From Glebionis coronaria (taxonomy: Eukaryota; Streptophyta; Magnoliopsida; Asterales; Asteraceae), in the NCBI GenBank assembly GCA_025667525.1, contig CM046876.1, positions 478,350,557 through 478,414,556 on the forward strand: a DNA stretch of 64,000 nt, given 5' to 3'. The notes beneath the pieces are model-generated. The model ran no database searches and was not told where the DNA came from. It saw only the letters and a list, made by a program, of their open reading frames with translations. The position numbers were made by a program, and so were the translations under genes. Within the stretch, counting starts at the first letter, position 1, and the number at the start of each line of letters is the position of its first letter. Below are positions 43,350 to 57,273 of this stretch, piece by piece.

Positions 43350-46300
43350 TCACTCCCTCCTAATAGAAATCTCGTCCCGAGATTTACTCCTTAGGATCAA
43401 ACACACAGACAACAAATCACACGAGGATACTTGTTCTAAAAGAACTCCTATCATTTCCACGTGAACTTTAGTTCAAGTTTCAAAATACCACATATACAAA
43501 CCAAAAACAATTAAACTCATTGCCAAACTCTTGACCTCACAGTCAATAAATCTCCTAGATGACTCTTTGATAAAACAAAAACTCTCATTAACACAAGTCC
43601 CGAATAACCGTACATGCAAAATGCATTCTCAAATAACCTTTACCAATCTCAATACATGAAATGTATCATGTATACAACTCATTTCCCCCAGGAAATTATA
43701 TGCTCATAACCTAATGGTCCGATCTTTCTAAAGATCATAAATGGACTTACAAAACTCTACATCAACTCTTCCATTTTACCAAAACATACCACCCGTTACT
43801 ATGGGTGAAACTCCCTACATAACTTTGTCACTAACTCTAGTGGTTTCCTCTTTTTCTACATATGATTATCCAAGCCACGCAACTTACAGGTTGGCGCGTT
43901 CTCCGCTTTAGACAACTCAACTCGTGCAACCTACACCCTTCATCCAAATCACCCTAATACGTCATCCATATTGTTCCAGTTCGTCTCTGCTTCACTTTAT
44001 TCTTCTTATTCCATGTCTCATCAACCATACTTGCCTTTCCCAGATGGTACTTGGCCTTGCAATTTTCTTTCATCACTTAACTCCACCCATCACCTTTGCC
44101 AAAAGTTCAATCAAGATGATTGAATATGTGTTGGAGACGTTCATGATCCGCATAGATCATTCTCCACGTCTCGTACACCAAATGCCTCTAGCATTCTAGG
44201 CAGATATAACAATCCAGCCCCACTAACTAAGTCCATCTAGTTCTTCCAAATCTTCAGTTCCTGCAACGTATAAGCGATCGCCTTTCTTTGTCGTCCTCGT
44301 ACGCGTCTAAATCCTTGCTCCACGTATCGTCATGCTTCGCGAATTCATCTGGTCCTTCCGATAATGCCAAGATCGGCTCATTATCCAATCCACCTCTTCA
44401 GCCTCCCAAACGCTTCCTCATCCTTCTTCACTTCGCCCCTTGCTGGTTCCATGATACGCCATTATCTCTAACTACTCATCATGGTAAACTTAATACTAAA
44501 AACTCACACTCGAAAATCTCACGTATAACTCCACTCCAAAACCAACACATAATTCGCCTCACTCTCCTTCTCAGATTTGAGTAGTTCAAGATGTCGTCGA
44601 CGCTCTTGATGACAACTCGTTTATACACGTTAATGCACACTTGGTTCATTGAAACCATGAAAACGGCTAGTGCTTTGGTGAAGCCAAATACATAAACGTA
44701 AACCCAAAGTGTTCATACAACATCCTTAGCAGTTTCAACTATGTCCTCCTTGCACCCTCTCTTAGCGACAATACGAATAAATTCCTACCTCGTTCTACTT
44801 GCAAAATTCTACACACATCTTAAAAGACCGGTACTTCCTCTCATCAGACCACTCAACCTCTTTCCACATCCAATCTACTACTAAGCAACTCAACTTTTAT
44901 CCGGCATTCCTTGCAATCTCTAACAGCTCTTGTTTTTAAATCACTCCATCAACGATTTTCCTTAGAAGGGCACTAACTACAACTCCTATCACTTCTCCTA
45001 CTTGCTCCATTTATGGTTCTACCTCACAGTAATAGGCAAACCTACTAAATTTCAGGAAATTTTCAGAAAACTTACATGCCCTACGAACAATCATAAATAC
45101 CTTTGAGGTATTACTTCCCCTTCCAACACTCTCTATGGCGCGTTACTTGTGCTAATATCCCACAAATCTCTATTCATCTCCTTGGTACTCCTAAGAGACC
45201 TCATGACCACACTAGTTCGTCTACGAACTTCTTTCCTCCCCACTAAGGGTATTCCGACCGTTCTCTCATGGTCACCTACTTAAGCGTGTAGGCGCGACCA
45301 AGTCTTTCATACGACTACCTCAACGCTCCCGAACAATACGAAACCAAAACTACATCCCGAATCCATCAGTTACGATCAATGAATCAAACCAACGGATAAC
45401 TAACGACATTTCACGTGCACCAATTAAAACAAGTCAAAAAACCCCGAGACTCAAAAGAAAACTCAAACCCAGAACATGTATCAATTCAAAATGACCAATG
45501 ACAACGAAAAATAATCCAAGAAACACCCAATGGCAACCAAAACATATTACGCCCCGCAACATATTATTTAAACCGTGCAAAAGACCGACCTTTCCAAAAG
45601 AATATACTCTTATTTATTATTATTATTATTATTTTTACCTCCCCACATCTATGTGACTCAAACCATCTACAAACAACCTTCTAGGAGATCTCAAAACTCA
45701 ACCCAAGGACTAGGTATCCCATGCACCCCAAATAAAAATAAACTACTATTCAAAACTCAACCTTGAACCCGACACTTGTACAACAATTCCGACCGGTCCA
45801 CTGACCTCCCATGACTATACTTTCTGAATATTTGAAAAGTACGTTCCGAGTACATAATTTTTGGCTTTTGAATCACTCAAAAAGCACTAAAAACGAGCAA
45901 GTTATGACCGAAACAGTTTTATATTAATGAAAGATAAAATTGTATGTGAAATCACCATAAACTCAATTTAACCTTAAATTAATAATTATAAATGACGTGA
46001 ATCGGTTAAACCTAATTATATAAACTATGTAAGTAGAAAGAAATTTTACTTCGCTTTGTTTTAAAGAAAGTCTTTTAGAATTTGAAATAAATAAGTGTTG
46101 ACTAAAAAGAAATCTTATGTTACATCTTGTTTCAAACACGACCCCAACACCTTACCCTTATTTTACCGAATACGACCAACTATCTAACCCTATACTTGAT
46201 TTCCAAGTCCCCTTTTTCCATATACCAACCAAAAGAAATGTAAGACTCAACACAAAAGATTTCATTATCTCAAAAGAAATCCCAGGTTATTTCAATAGAC

Positions 46301-47594
46301 TTAAAACCAAGAACACCGTTTTAAAACGTACACGTGAAATACGAAACTCAAAGAATACGCTACAAGACACAGTTCAAAAGATTCAAAACGTCGTTGAAAC
46401 TCCACCAAACTCCAGCACCATAAAACACGAACAAACACAAGGTACGTTCAAGTTATAATAACTAGTGAACGACTATATACCATAACTTAACACATAGTAG
46501 TATATATACATCCGCATATGTATACCTATTGAATCCCCCAAACATACTCGTTATCATACACGTAAGTCAATCAATCGCTTTATACGCTCGTTTTTCCATA
46601 CGAGTAATCATCATCTCACCGTGCCACAACAAGGCATAAAGCCCACCTCCAAAACCAAACCATATCGTGTGACCCCAAAATCACACAACACAACTATAAC
46701 CCAAAACATATAACACAAAAAGAAACATAGCCATATCGTAGGTAGCCATTACATAAACTCATATATAATACGTATACCAAAATTCTACATCTCATCATAT
46801 ACAAGCATGTACTAACCCTCTTTCATGCAACCATACTTGGGAACCCATTGAAGTTGTGGTACTTGTATAACTATGTTGGCCACCATACTTATACAATTAC
46901 CCTTTCCCCAATGCACTCCCTCCTATGATGACACTTATAAGAATCAATACAACATATAACACATAAATCCATCTACTCACATAAGCTCATAACCACATAA
47001 CCAATAAGATCCAAAACTCCATCTATAAAAATAACATAATAAAACTCTTGGAATACAGAAATCCATAGTCTAGCTAAAACAGCCTAGACTAAATCCAAAA
47101 CGAAAACATAATCAGTTATAAGTCATGTCGCCCATAAGAGTGGAAACGGCTTAAATATCCTTCCTACCCATGTACTCCTAGTAACTCGAACCACCACACG
47201 ATTCTTAGGGAACATGACTTAAACATCAAAAGAAAAAAATACTATACCTTAGGTACATAAAATAACCCAACAAAAGATATAACTACCATGTACCAAATTA
47301 TGTACTATAATGTACAATTTAAGCAAAATACGACAATGACTAGTGTGGACGATTATGGTTCAACCCGCACTAGTCACAACCCCATAAAGAAAATAACATG
47401 TGGCTAAGTATGAACTTACTATGGTTCAATTCATACTAGTCAAAACATCACAATAAATAACATTCAAACACATCAATTATAATAAAATGCACACATACTC
47501 CTATGACGCCTATATGTAGGGACCCTTAAGCAATAGACTAGGCTACGCGACTAGGCAACCTAATTCTCTATAACCATTAGCTCTGATACCATTC
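43350..47594 (-). mobile_element. Internal region of element C, no recognisable genes
   Basis: 4.2 kb. In all six frames only short pieces are open, the longest being 46117-46458 on the opposite strand, without a known motif. On the minus strand I could not find gag, RT, integrase or chromodomain words. A (TAT)n run lies at about 45610-45632. The GGGACGAGATTTC stretch next to the polypurine tract (about 43372-43384) resembles the end of chromovirus internal regions. The element probably moved with proteins from relatives. Confidence 0.7.
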
Positions 47595-50238
47595 TGTCAC
47601 ACCCCACCATGGCGGAATATGGGGCGCGACGTATGGATATCATCACAACATGGCGTGTCTATAGAGATAACTAAATGAAATAAGAAATGTCATAAATGGC
47701 GACACAAATGTCATGACAATATCTCAACATGCAGGAGTCTAGGTAAATAGGTAAGAGTACTACCATTTACCCGAGACAAACAAATAACACAAACATATCA
47801 AACATATAGGTGCCAACATGCATTACTTATAAAAAAAAAACATAAAGGTAAACTAAGAAAGAAACGGGGATTCTCCTTCTATATGCATTCCTAAGCTTCT
47901 CCAATCCTAGCCACTTATGTTCTCATGCTTAATCATAGTATCACCTGAAAGAGACACTAAAACACGTCAACATAAAGTTGGTGAGAGTCATAGGTTTAGA
48001 CTCCAACGCTAAATCAATTACAAGCTGTGAATAACAACCATCAACACAATAACATATGGACAATGTGCTACAATTATGTATTAACAACTAGCATTTAAGA
48101 TCAATCATTCCAAACCAAAATCCAAGGCTCCTACCTTGCCAAACAACATGGTACCATAGATGATCACACCATGTACCTATCCCAAGGCCACTACCTTGGC
48201 AAACCACAAGGCCACTACCTTGTCAAACCACAAGGCCACTACCTTGTCAAACCACAAGGCCACTACCTTGTGAAACCACAATAACTGAGACGGAACGTGT
48301 CCCCCGATCCAAATCTTACACAATCAAGAATCACATAGCAGTTAATCACATAATGTACACACAAGTCCATCTCAAATCACAAGCACATTCACAGCATCAA
48401 TTTAGAAAATAACTCAACACAGTGTCTCTTCCATCCCATCTGGAAGTCAAAATCAATAATAAACATGGGACTATGAAACTCACCTGATAGCTCCTTCACG
48501 AGTCCTTGCACTAGCAACAAGCTAACAAACCAAAACACGCAATCAATACATGAACCAATCACTAAGATGGCTCATTAACCTATGATGGACATCTAGCCTA
48601 TTCCCACATATTTACCTCATTGATAAGCTCTAATCACCCCATTACCCTTCCTTAACAAGTCCTTAACTTGGTTAAGTTTAATAACTAACCCGTTCATATT
48701 TTACCCAAAACAGTCCCAGTTTTTAGGTCTCAGAACTTTAAGTCAAACATTCACTTAAACATACCAATGGTTTCTGTAAAAGGAATATTCATACCCTTAC
48801 ATATGTTGGCTAACACCTCCCACTTTCTCTAACCCTAAAGCTACTGTTAAGGCCCCGATATACATATATCTACTTTTGTCATTCCAGATTTCCTAATTTT
48901 AAACGTACTAAAAGTTTGTTACCATTAAGGGGTCTTACCCTAAACCACAACCTTAGCCCAAGTGCATATACTTACTACAATATATAGACCATCTCTCACG
49001 TTCGTGAGAAGATCCCAATGCAACCCTATATACCCCAAACAACCCAAAACTTAAAAAGAAAACAGGCTGAATTCATAACTGTTTTGACCTCCGACTGTTG
49101 TAACCTGTTTTTGACCCACTTCCCGACCTCCAATTTAGTTCTCGTTTCTTGCATTGGAAAGCCACTTCAAATATCTTTCCAGAGGTACTTGGATTGTAAA
49201 ATAATAGTTTATAGAACTCCCGATATGATCAAAACAATTGACACAAAATCTGCCCAGTTTTTAAAAACGGGTTTAACAAAATCAACCTCATTAATTAACC
49301 CTAATCCCTCTAATTACAAGCCCTAATTTATATGATCATCATATTATGATTATCACATCATTAATTTACTGATTTTATATGAACCCTAACCCTAATTCCA
49401 TCATAAGAATGATTATAAAAACATAAAAACAATTAAATTAAAAAGGGTTATGAAGGTTTTACCTTTTAATTAATAGAAGATGAAGAAAACCTAATTTTTG
49501 AAGAACCCTAATTGGCCACCATTGATGAATTTCGGCTAGAAGATGTTATGGAGGTTAAAAACCTGATTATTATAGTTATGAGTTGGGTTTGGTTAAGTCC
49601 TAAAGGCCCCCTAATCCCATTACAAGTCCATTGGGCCTGTTTTGGGCTTTTCCCTTCTTTCTTTCTTCTTTGGTGCGTCTAAACCGACCCAAACACCCCT
49701 AAATTCGTTTTTTTTATTTTTATTATTTAATATTATGTTATTAATACTACTTTAATTTTCCTTAATTTATTTCAGCTCCTAAAGCTTCCAAAACCACAAA
49801 ACCGTAAAACTAGTCAAATTTACGCGTTTTACCGTAAAAGACGTAAAATATACACTTTTAAAAAAAATCTCAAATTTTGAAATAAACTTTATAACTAAGT
49901 CCTAAATGACTTAAAACCATCCCGAAAAATATTCATATGACTAATTACCTCATCCGCGACCTCTAAATGCTAAACCGTAAATCGTAAAAATACGATTTTC
50001 TGTAATACATATACGTATACTTAGAACCACCAAATAACACCATCTCACTTCATAGTCACTACCATGTGAACTCATGAACATGAAATCATCACACATCGTT
50101 TCATTCACAAGGTACCCCGTACCGGAAACGATATCCAAACCACAATCTATACACACCAATAAGCACATAAACACGTAAAGACACGCAACTAGCACAAAAT
50201 AAAACTAAGTGACGAACCTCAAAACCAGGGTTGTCACA
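47595..50238 (-). mobile_element. 5' LTR of element C
   Basis: 2,644 bp, next to the primer site at 47580-47591. It carries the same blocks as the left LTR, with four instead of three 24-bp units (48184-48279). Confidence 0.92.
48184..48279. repeat. 24-bp tandem repeat, four units (LTR C right)
   Basis: Same unit as at 41319-41390, one copy more. Confidence 0.95.
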
Positions 50239-50978
50239 CCATATGGTCCCGGTTGGTTGGTGTGGGTCCCACGGCAGCATCAAGACAAGGGGTACCCCGA
50301 TTTGGTTCGGGGTATGGTGTCGATTTCATGTCCGGTTCATGGTTCTTAGTCAAGATCCGGTTCATGGTGTATGTTTAGTTTATTTTTATTTTTATGATCT
50401 TATGTTAAAATTAAATTAATAATATGACATGATTAATTTAATAACATGACTTAGGTTATTTTAATTATTAAAATCATGAAATTACTAACCTAAGTATTTT
50501 ATATTTTTAAGACTTATAATTAATTAATTATTTAAAAACCATGGTTATAATTAATTAATTAACATGACTTAGGTTATATTATTAATAAATAATAATACAT
50601 GTTTTAACCTAAGTATTTAACCTTATTTAATTAAAAACATGTATACTTTAATTAAATATTTTAACATATAGTTTAATTTAATTACATGAAATAATTATTA
50701 AACTATACATTATATCATATGACTTAGAAAATAATCATGAAAACACTTAGGCTTATATACTTAGCTTATTTAACCAGCTTATTTCTAATTATGAAAACTT
50801 TCTATTTTTAGAAACTTAATTAAATAAGGCAGCTAATCTATTTATAGAAACCTTCTATTTTTAGAAACTTATTTATTTCAGATAACTAATCTATTTATGG
50901 AAACTTATTTAATTAAGGCAGCTGATCTATTTATGGAAACTTTCTATTTTTAGAAACTTATCTATTTTAAGCAGTAAT

Positions 50979-51130
50979 TCTATTTTTGGAAACTTTCTAT
51001 TTTTGGAAACTTTCTATTTTTGGAAACTTTCTATTTTTGGGAACTTTCTATTTTTGGTAACTTTCTATTTTTGGAAACTTTCTATTTTTGGAAACTTTCT
51101 ATTTTAGGAAACCTGCTATTTTTGGAAAGT
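50979..51130. repeat. 17-bp minisatellite in LTR B (right copy)
   Basis: About nine TCTATTTTTGGAAACTT units matching the array at 34291-34443, with a few different point changes. Confidence 0.92.
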
Positions 51131-52359
51131 TACTTATTATTACACAGTAAGTATAATAATACATGAAATACCAGAAATACTTAATCAGATTAAACAGAAT
51201 ATAAGATAAACACAGTTTAAGGCTTTAAACAGTAAAACATGGTAAGAACATATAGAATAAGCTAAGACATGACATAAAATCAGCTACGTATTTAGTAAGC
51301 AGATACTTATTCATGTATGTATTTATGTAGCACTAGTGATACGGAAGTAGGATTCCGCTCAGTTCATCTTCTTCGTTCACTGGACATAAGGTACGGATTC
51401 CCGTCCTTTCAGTATGGACATTCTTTCCTTATTAGGATTCCCCGTATGCAGCCAAATGTTTTCCCGTAGTATAAGTTACGTGTTTGATTTGCTTATGTTT
51501 AATTAAGAATACCTATAGCCATATACATGCATGACCAGTTTCACCTAGTTATGGAGGTACCATAACCATAACATTAGAGGCACTGATGTTATGACTTCAC
51601 CACGGCGGAGTGATTGCTCGTGGCGTCCCTTCAGCTTTTGGCCATTTATATTATATTTATCATGTGGGGGGTATGGGTGCATCCTAGTTACATGTTTTCA
51701 GTCAGGATTTCATGGTGAATGTGGTGTGTGCCTTGCATCCTTCACAAGGAGCTGATCCCTCCTACCCAGAACCAATATATTAAATTAGAGGCATCCCCTC
51801 TAATTTGCATGATGAGGTCACCCCTCCAAGTATTCATGCACGGTGAATTTCATGACCTATATTGGCTAATGGTAAAATACGTTAAACAGTTTTCATAAGA
51901 TAAACATAAGACTTTTCAAACTATAAAACCAGTTTTATGAACATGTTCCAGGTTTTCCAGGACTTATACATTTCCGCTGCTATTAAGTCTCTATTATGTT
52001 TTAGTCACTTATACTATGTCTATATCTGTGCACTAAGCATTTTGCTCAGCCGTTACTTTCCTTTCCATGTCCCAAAACGGCAGGTACCCTAGGAAAGACT
52101 CGAGCATTTGGAGGACGTACATAGGATGGAAGCTGCTAGAGACTTCTTTTCTTTTTTGCCTTCATATACTTATGCTTGCTTAGTCTTTCATTCATTTATT
52201 TTAGTTTATTATGTTTTTGGCTTATGTTTGGGAACCGATGTTTGATTCCGGTTATCCCTATGGTCATGTAATGTTTCAGGCATTTTTCCTTGTATGCTTT
52301 GATGACACGCCATAATTACGCGTGACATTCCATTTATCAAAATGGGGTGTTACACATGA

Positions 52360-54054
52360 TCATGCTGCCAATAGTGACGAGTGAAAGAGTAGGACATGTC
52401 CATGACTGTTATTCGTGCACGACTCGGTCATGCTAGATTTACGATTTTGATTTAGTCTCATCAATGCTCCAACAACATTATGGACTTAATAAATTGAGTT
52501 TCCAGGAACTCATAAGCAAATTCATCAGCGTTTTCATTGAGGATAACCTGATTTTCTCTAAGTCTAGAGAAGAACGGGAGACCATATCTGCTCTACGTTT
52601 CAAATTCTATGACAAGAGGAGTTTTTGCCAGGAAATTTTTCCAATATCAATTTTGTTTGATTACGGTGACACGCTGAATCACATGGGTTTCTATGGTAAA
52701 TCTTACCACGACTCAGCTTATGCGTAAAGGAGAGAACCCTACACTATATTAGGTGTTCTAGAAAATCCCACGCTAGGAAAAGTGTAGATTCAGAGACTCA
52801 GAGCTTCTCAAACTCCTATGTATCAAATTCGATGAAGCAAGATACAGTTACGTTCATATCTAAGTACCTGACATACCAATAGGTTAAGATAGGACACCAA
52901 CAGACTGGGATGTTTTCATCATCTGAAATTGTGAACAGAAATGGGACAAGATCTCCATGGATTTTGGTTACCAGTTTAACGCAAACTCAGAAGAAGCATG
53001 ATGCTATCTGGTTATTACAAACAGTTTGATCAGGTCTGCAGAATCCTTACATCCGCAGGAATTTCAGAACCAACAGATTGATCGGACATGTTCCAGCCAA
53101 GGCTCATCCGAGAACTTGGCAATTCCTCAGTTATCGGGTCAGACAAAGATTCACAATTGTACTCCTAAATTACTTCACGTCTTCATTCTGATTCCACGAC
53201 TTGCTTTCACGCTCGCGTTCATGACACTATTCACGTTCATGATCGTATCTGGGCTTACGATTTTACGTTCATTTCGTTCTGGGAAGTTTTGCAAGAACTT
53301 GAGAGACCAGACCCAAGTTTAATATAACTCTCCATCATCAGATAGACGTTTCACGTCATATTCCACGTCTCACCTTGTAGCGTTTGACGTTACCGCCATT
53401 ATATTCTATGTTCACGATATGTTTCACATGTCATGTTCATTCCACGTTCCTCATATCATGATCAAGATATCTTACACGTATCATGGATCACGATTTGTTT
53501 ACTGATACTACACTCGCCATATCTCCACGTAGCACGTTCAAAATTTTTCACGTATCACGTTCAAAATTTTTCACGTACTACGTTTCTTTATGTCTCGCGC
53601 ATCGTTTCTAATTATCAGTTAAGTCAGATTGCCTTGCATCGTAACGTTTCAGTACCCTTGCACGTTAATTCTTATTCCCTCGATCAATTTAGGGGATCTA
53701 CCTTAAGTCGATAACCAAGAACTTCTTCGTATTCCAGGTCAAGGTCAGGAGGACCAAGATTTATCATTTGTGTCAAAATCTGGTGAAGGAACCGTTCCAA
53801 GAGGGAGGCCACTTGAAAACGAACAAGTTCATCCGGACTTCTTATCCGTTTTTCTCTTATCAATTAGATATGTCCTTTCAGTCACGTCACGTTACATGTC
53901 CTTTCAAGACATGTCACGTTCCGCGTTCCTTCTACCATGTTTCCTGCACGTTCATTTATCTTACATATCCTGTCAGGTTGATTCGGGTATGTTTCTCTTT
54001 CAGATACGTTATCTATAATTCGGGGACGAATTATTCTTTTTAGGGGGGAAGAGC
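52360..54054 (+). pseudogene. 3' part of element A internal region: RT, integrase and chromodomain remnants
   Basis: It resumes element A after B. The frame 52464-52727 holds FISVFIEDNLIFSKSREE, a decayed form of the RT catalytic region where FIED stands for the usual (Y/F)IDD, so the first catalytic Asp is lost. Integrase words follow at about 53000-53340 (DAIW, then FWEVLQELE and LHHQID, spread over frames). The last part, 53770-53850, reads EPFQEGGHL...FIRTSYPFF, the end of a chromodomain. TTTTTAGGGGGGAAGAG before the 3' LTR (54038-54054) is the polypurine tract. All catalytic domains are broken. Confidence 0.78.
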
Positions 54055-57000
54055 TGTAAAACCCGCATGCTTTTACCATGAATAGTACCCTTAAGATCGT
54101 ACGTATAGGATTAGAACTTTCCTTTTATAACATGTTTACGTTTCACGTATAAGAATTTCGAGTATTACGTACGTGTTATTACACGATAATAATAAATGAT
54201 GACGAATAAATCACGAACATGTAATCACGGACATCTAACATGAGCTTCGCGTATATAAATAGACGCGACAAGTAGTTACGTAGATTAATTACGTACGGTA
54301 AGCAAATACGTATATTATAATTATTACTAATATACGACATGAACTTACGTAGAATAAAAATAATCACAATAATAATAAACGACAGTTAAACCGCACGAGG
54401 ATAATATTTATCACGTAAATAATATTTATGTTTAAACATGTATAACGATAACTATGTAAATACACGATATAAATAAAGACATGATCACGCGTAACGTTTA
54501 GCTAGTCGCAAATTAATTAGAATAAAAGAACAATAAGTGGGTTTCGGGCTTTTAGACAAGAAAGGGAGGGGAAGGCGGATGGGCCGTGGCCCAATGAAAG
54601 ATCCAAACCGACCATGTATACTTATAAAACGGAGGGTGCTTGTTTTTGTTCTCTTCCTTTTTCTGCCGACACAAACACACAACACAAAAACCCTAAAAAG
54701 GAAAAATAAGGCAGCCGCATATATTTTTTTGTGTTTTCTTCTTTTGATGCCGACGTGTACACACCAAGGAACAAGGAGAAACTAGGTGTTTAGGGTTCCC
54801 AAACCCTAAAAACGAATAGGTAAGTTTATATCTCGTTTTATTTTCTTTCCCTTTGTTAATTAATCAAGAACACAAATTTGTAAGAATTTAAAACGTTAAA
54901 ACAAGATGGATTAGGGGAAGGGTGTTTGTTTTGGCCAGTTTCACACAAACCGAGACCACTCTAGGTCTCGGTGGTACCTTTATCCCACCAGCCGCAACCC
55001 TTATAAAGGGTGTTGGCTGTTTTGTTCTGTCGGGGGCAGCATCGAACAAGCAGGGGGAACCACTGGCTACGGCCAGTGGTGGTTATTGTTCTAACAGTGG
55101 GAACCGAGACCATCTAGGTCTCGGTGGGGAAACTAAAACAAGCAGGGGGAAACCAACCACTGTCGAGGGCTTTGACAGAACTGCCATGGGCAACTGGCAG
55201 TTTAAAGGGGGCGTTTGGTTTTGAGTAATAAACAGAATTAAGGGCTGTTTGGCAATGGGTTTAAGGGGCAGTTTAGGAGGCTGTTTGGTTCGGCTTATAT
55301 ATGAACACAATACGATTTTCACGGGATTCCATGGGTTTGATTTTTGACGCGTTTTAATAAACTAATACATGGGTACGGGGTATTATTTTTACGAGTTAAT
55401 TAACTTAACATGTACATTAATTACGAGACAATTGGACTAATATCATGACTTATTATTACGATAGTAATTAAATTAATTAAACATGTATATAATTAATTTA
55501 ATTTAAACCATGACTTAGGTTAATTATTTTACTAATAATATATAGTTAAACCTAAGTATTTTAATCATGAAAATTAGACTAAGTAGTTAATTATTAAAAC
55601 CATGACCTATAATTAATTAATTCTCATGACTTAGGTTTATTATTATAAATGAATAATACATGATTTAACCTAAGTATTTTATTATTTAATTTACACTACA
55701 GTAATTAATTAATTATTAAACATGACTTATAATTAATTAATTATCATGACTTAGGTTATATTAATATTAATATTAATACATGTTTTCAACCTAAATATAT
55801 TATACACTTAATTTAATTAAATAAGGTTATATTTAATTAAATGCTTTAACCTATAGTTTATTAAAAATATATGAAATAATTAATAAACTATACTTTATAA
55901 CTTCATGACTTAGAATAATAAACGGAAAACACTTAAGCTTATATATTTAGCTTATTTAACCAGCTTATTTCTATTTATGGAAACTTTCTATTTTTAGAAA
56001 CTTATTTAATTAAGGCAGCTAATCTATTTTTGGAAACCTGCTATTTTTAGAAAGTTACTTATTATTACACAGTAAGCATAATAATACATGAAATACCAGA
56101 AATACTTAATCAAAATGGACAGAATATAAGATAAACACAGTTTAAGGCTTGAAACAGTAAAACATGATATGAACATATAAAATAAGCTAAGACATAACAT
56201 TAAATCAGTTATGTATTCAGTAATCAGATACTTATACACGTATGAATTTATGTAGCATTAGTGATACCGAAGTAGGATTCTCCTCAGTTCATCTTCTTCG
56301 TTCACTGGACATAAGGTACGGATTACCGTCCTTTCAGTATGGACATTCTTTCCTTATTAGGATTCCCCGTATGCAGCCAAATGTTTTCCCGTAGTATAAG
56401 TTATGTGTTTGATTTGCTTATGTTTAATTTAGAATACCTATAGCCATATACATGCATGACCAGTTTCACCTAGTTATGGAGGTACCATAACCATAACATT
56501 AGAGGCACTGATGTTATGACTTCACCATGACGGAGTGATTGCTCGTGACGTCCCTTCAGCTTTTGGCCATTTATATTATATTTATCATGTGGGGCGTATG
56601 GGTGCATCCTAGTTACATGTTTCAGTCAGGATTTCATGGTGAATGTGGTGTGTGCCTTGCATCCTTCACAAGGAGCTGATCCCTCCTACCCAAACAAGTA
56701 TATTAAATTAGAGGCAGCCCCTCTAATTTGCATGATAAGGTCACCCCTCCAAGTATTCATGCACGATGGATTTTCATGACCTATATTGGCTAATGGTAAA
56801 ATATGCTAAACAGTTTTCATAAGATAAACATAAGGCTTTTCAAACTATAAAACCGGTTTTATGAACATGTTCCAGGTTTTCCAGGACTTATACATTTCCG
56901 CTGCTATTAAGTCTTATTATGTTTAGTCATCCATACTATGTCTATATCCGTGCACTGAGCGTTTTGCTCAGCCGTTACTTTCCTTTCCATGTCCCAAAAC

Positions 57001-57273
57001 GGCAGGTACCCAAGGACTGACTGGAGCATTTGGAGGACACGCATAGGATGGGAGCTACCTTAGATTCCTTCTCCTCTTGCCTTCATATATATGCTTATTT
57101 AGTCTTCCTTTTGTTCATTTACTTTATTTCTGTTTTGGGCTTATGTTTGGGAACCGATGTTTGATTCCGGTTTTCCCTATGGTCATGTATGCTTTAGTAC
57201 ATATTACCTTGCATGCTTTGATGACACGCCATAATTACGCGTGACATTCCATTTATCAAAATGGGGTGTTACA
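54055..57273 (+). mobile_element. 3' LTR of element A
   Basis: 3,219 bp, matching 27078-30287 throughout, including leader hairpins (54950-54975, 55060-55085, 55105-55130) and the palindrome zone (55510-55800). It ends GGTGTTACA and is followed by the target duplication ATGTA. Confidence 0.92.

Larger units (their letters stand above)
40731..50238 (-). mobile_element. LTR retrotransposon C (LARD-like), inserted in the LTR of element B
   Basis: CCATA is duplicated at 40726-40730 and 50239-50243. Ends are TGTCACACC...GTTGTCACA. The primer site on the minus strand (TGGTATCAGAGC, 47591-47580) adjoins the right LTR, and the polypurine tract (AGGAGGGAGTGA, about 43361-43350) adjoins the left LTR, so it points leftward. 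It is 9.5 kb with no recognisable protein domain. Its LTRs are very similar, so it is the youngest of the nest. Confidence 0.93.
32669..52354 (+). mobile_element. LTR retrotransposon B, inserted in element A
   Basis: LTRs at 32669-35667 and 39862-52354 (the second contains element C). CATGA is duplicated at 32664-32668 and 52355-52359. The undisturbed target is visible in B itself at about 38168-38185 (CTCATGATCATGCTGCC), because B is a relative of A. B is a diverged subfamily of A with the same LTR ends, primer site and tract. Confidence 0.93.
39862..52354 (+). mobile_element. 3' LTR of element B, split by element C
   Basis: The LTR parts 39862-40730 and 50244-52354 plus the duplicated CCATA make about 2,980 bp and match the 5' LTR closely along their length. 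Element C lies between. Confidence 0.92.
27078..57273 (+). mobile_element. LTR retrotransposon A (chromovirus-like), outermost of a three-level nest
   Basis: The two A LTRs (27078-30287 and 54055-57273) are of the same subfamily. The 5-bp ATGTA flanks the whole at 27073-27077 and 57274-57278. Its internal region is 30288-32668 joined to 52360-54054 (about 4.1 kb) once element B is removed. Primer site and polypurine tract are both intact. Pol is decayed, so the element is non-autonomous. Confidence 0.9.

Noticed and set aside
43924..44584. Plus-strand frames in element C as genes
   Set aside because: They are opposite to the element's direction, short, and lack domains or promoter context.
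52464..52727. A possibly functional reverse transcriptase frame
   Set aside because: It is an 87-residue piece with FIED in place of (Y/F)IDD, and the rest of RT lies 20 kb away on the other side of element B.
27078..57273. Reading the four ~3-kb A/B LTRs as two elements side by side
   Set aside because: Subfamily features pair the first with the last LTR and the second with the third, and the target duplications ATGTA and CATGA match only under nesting.
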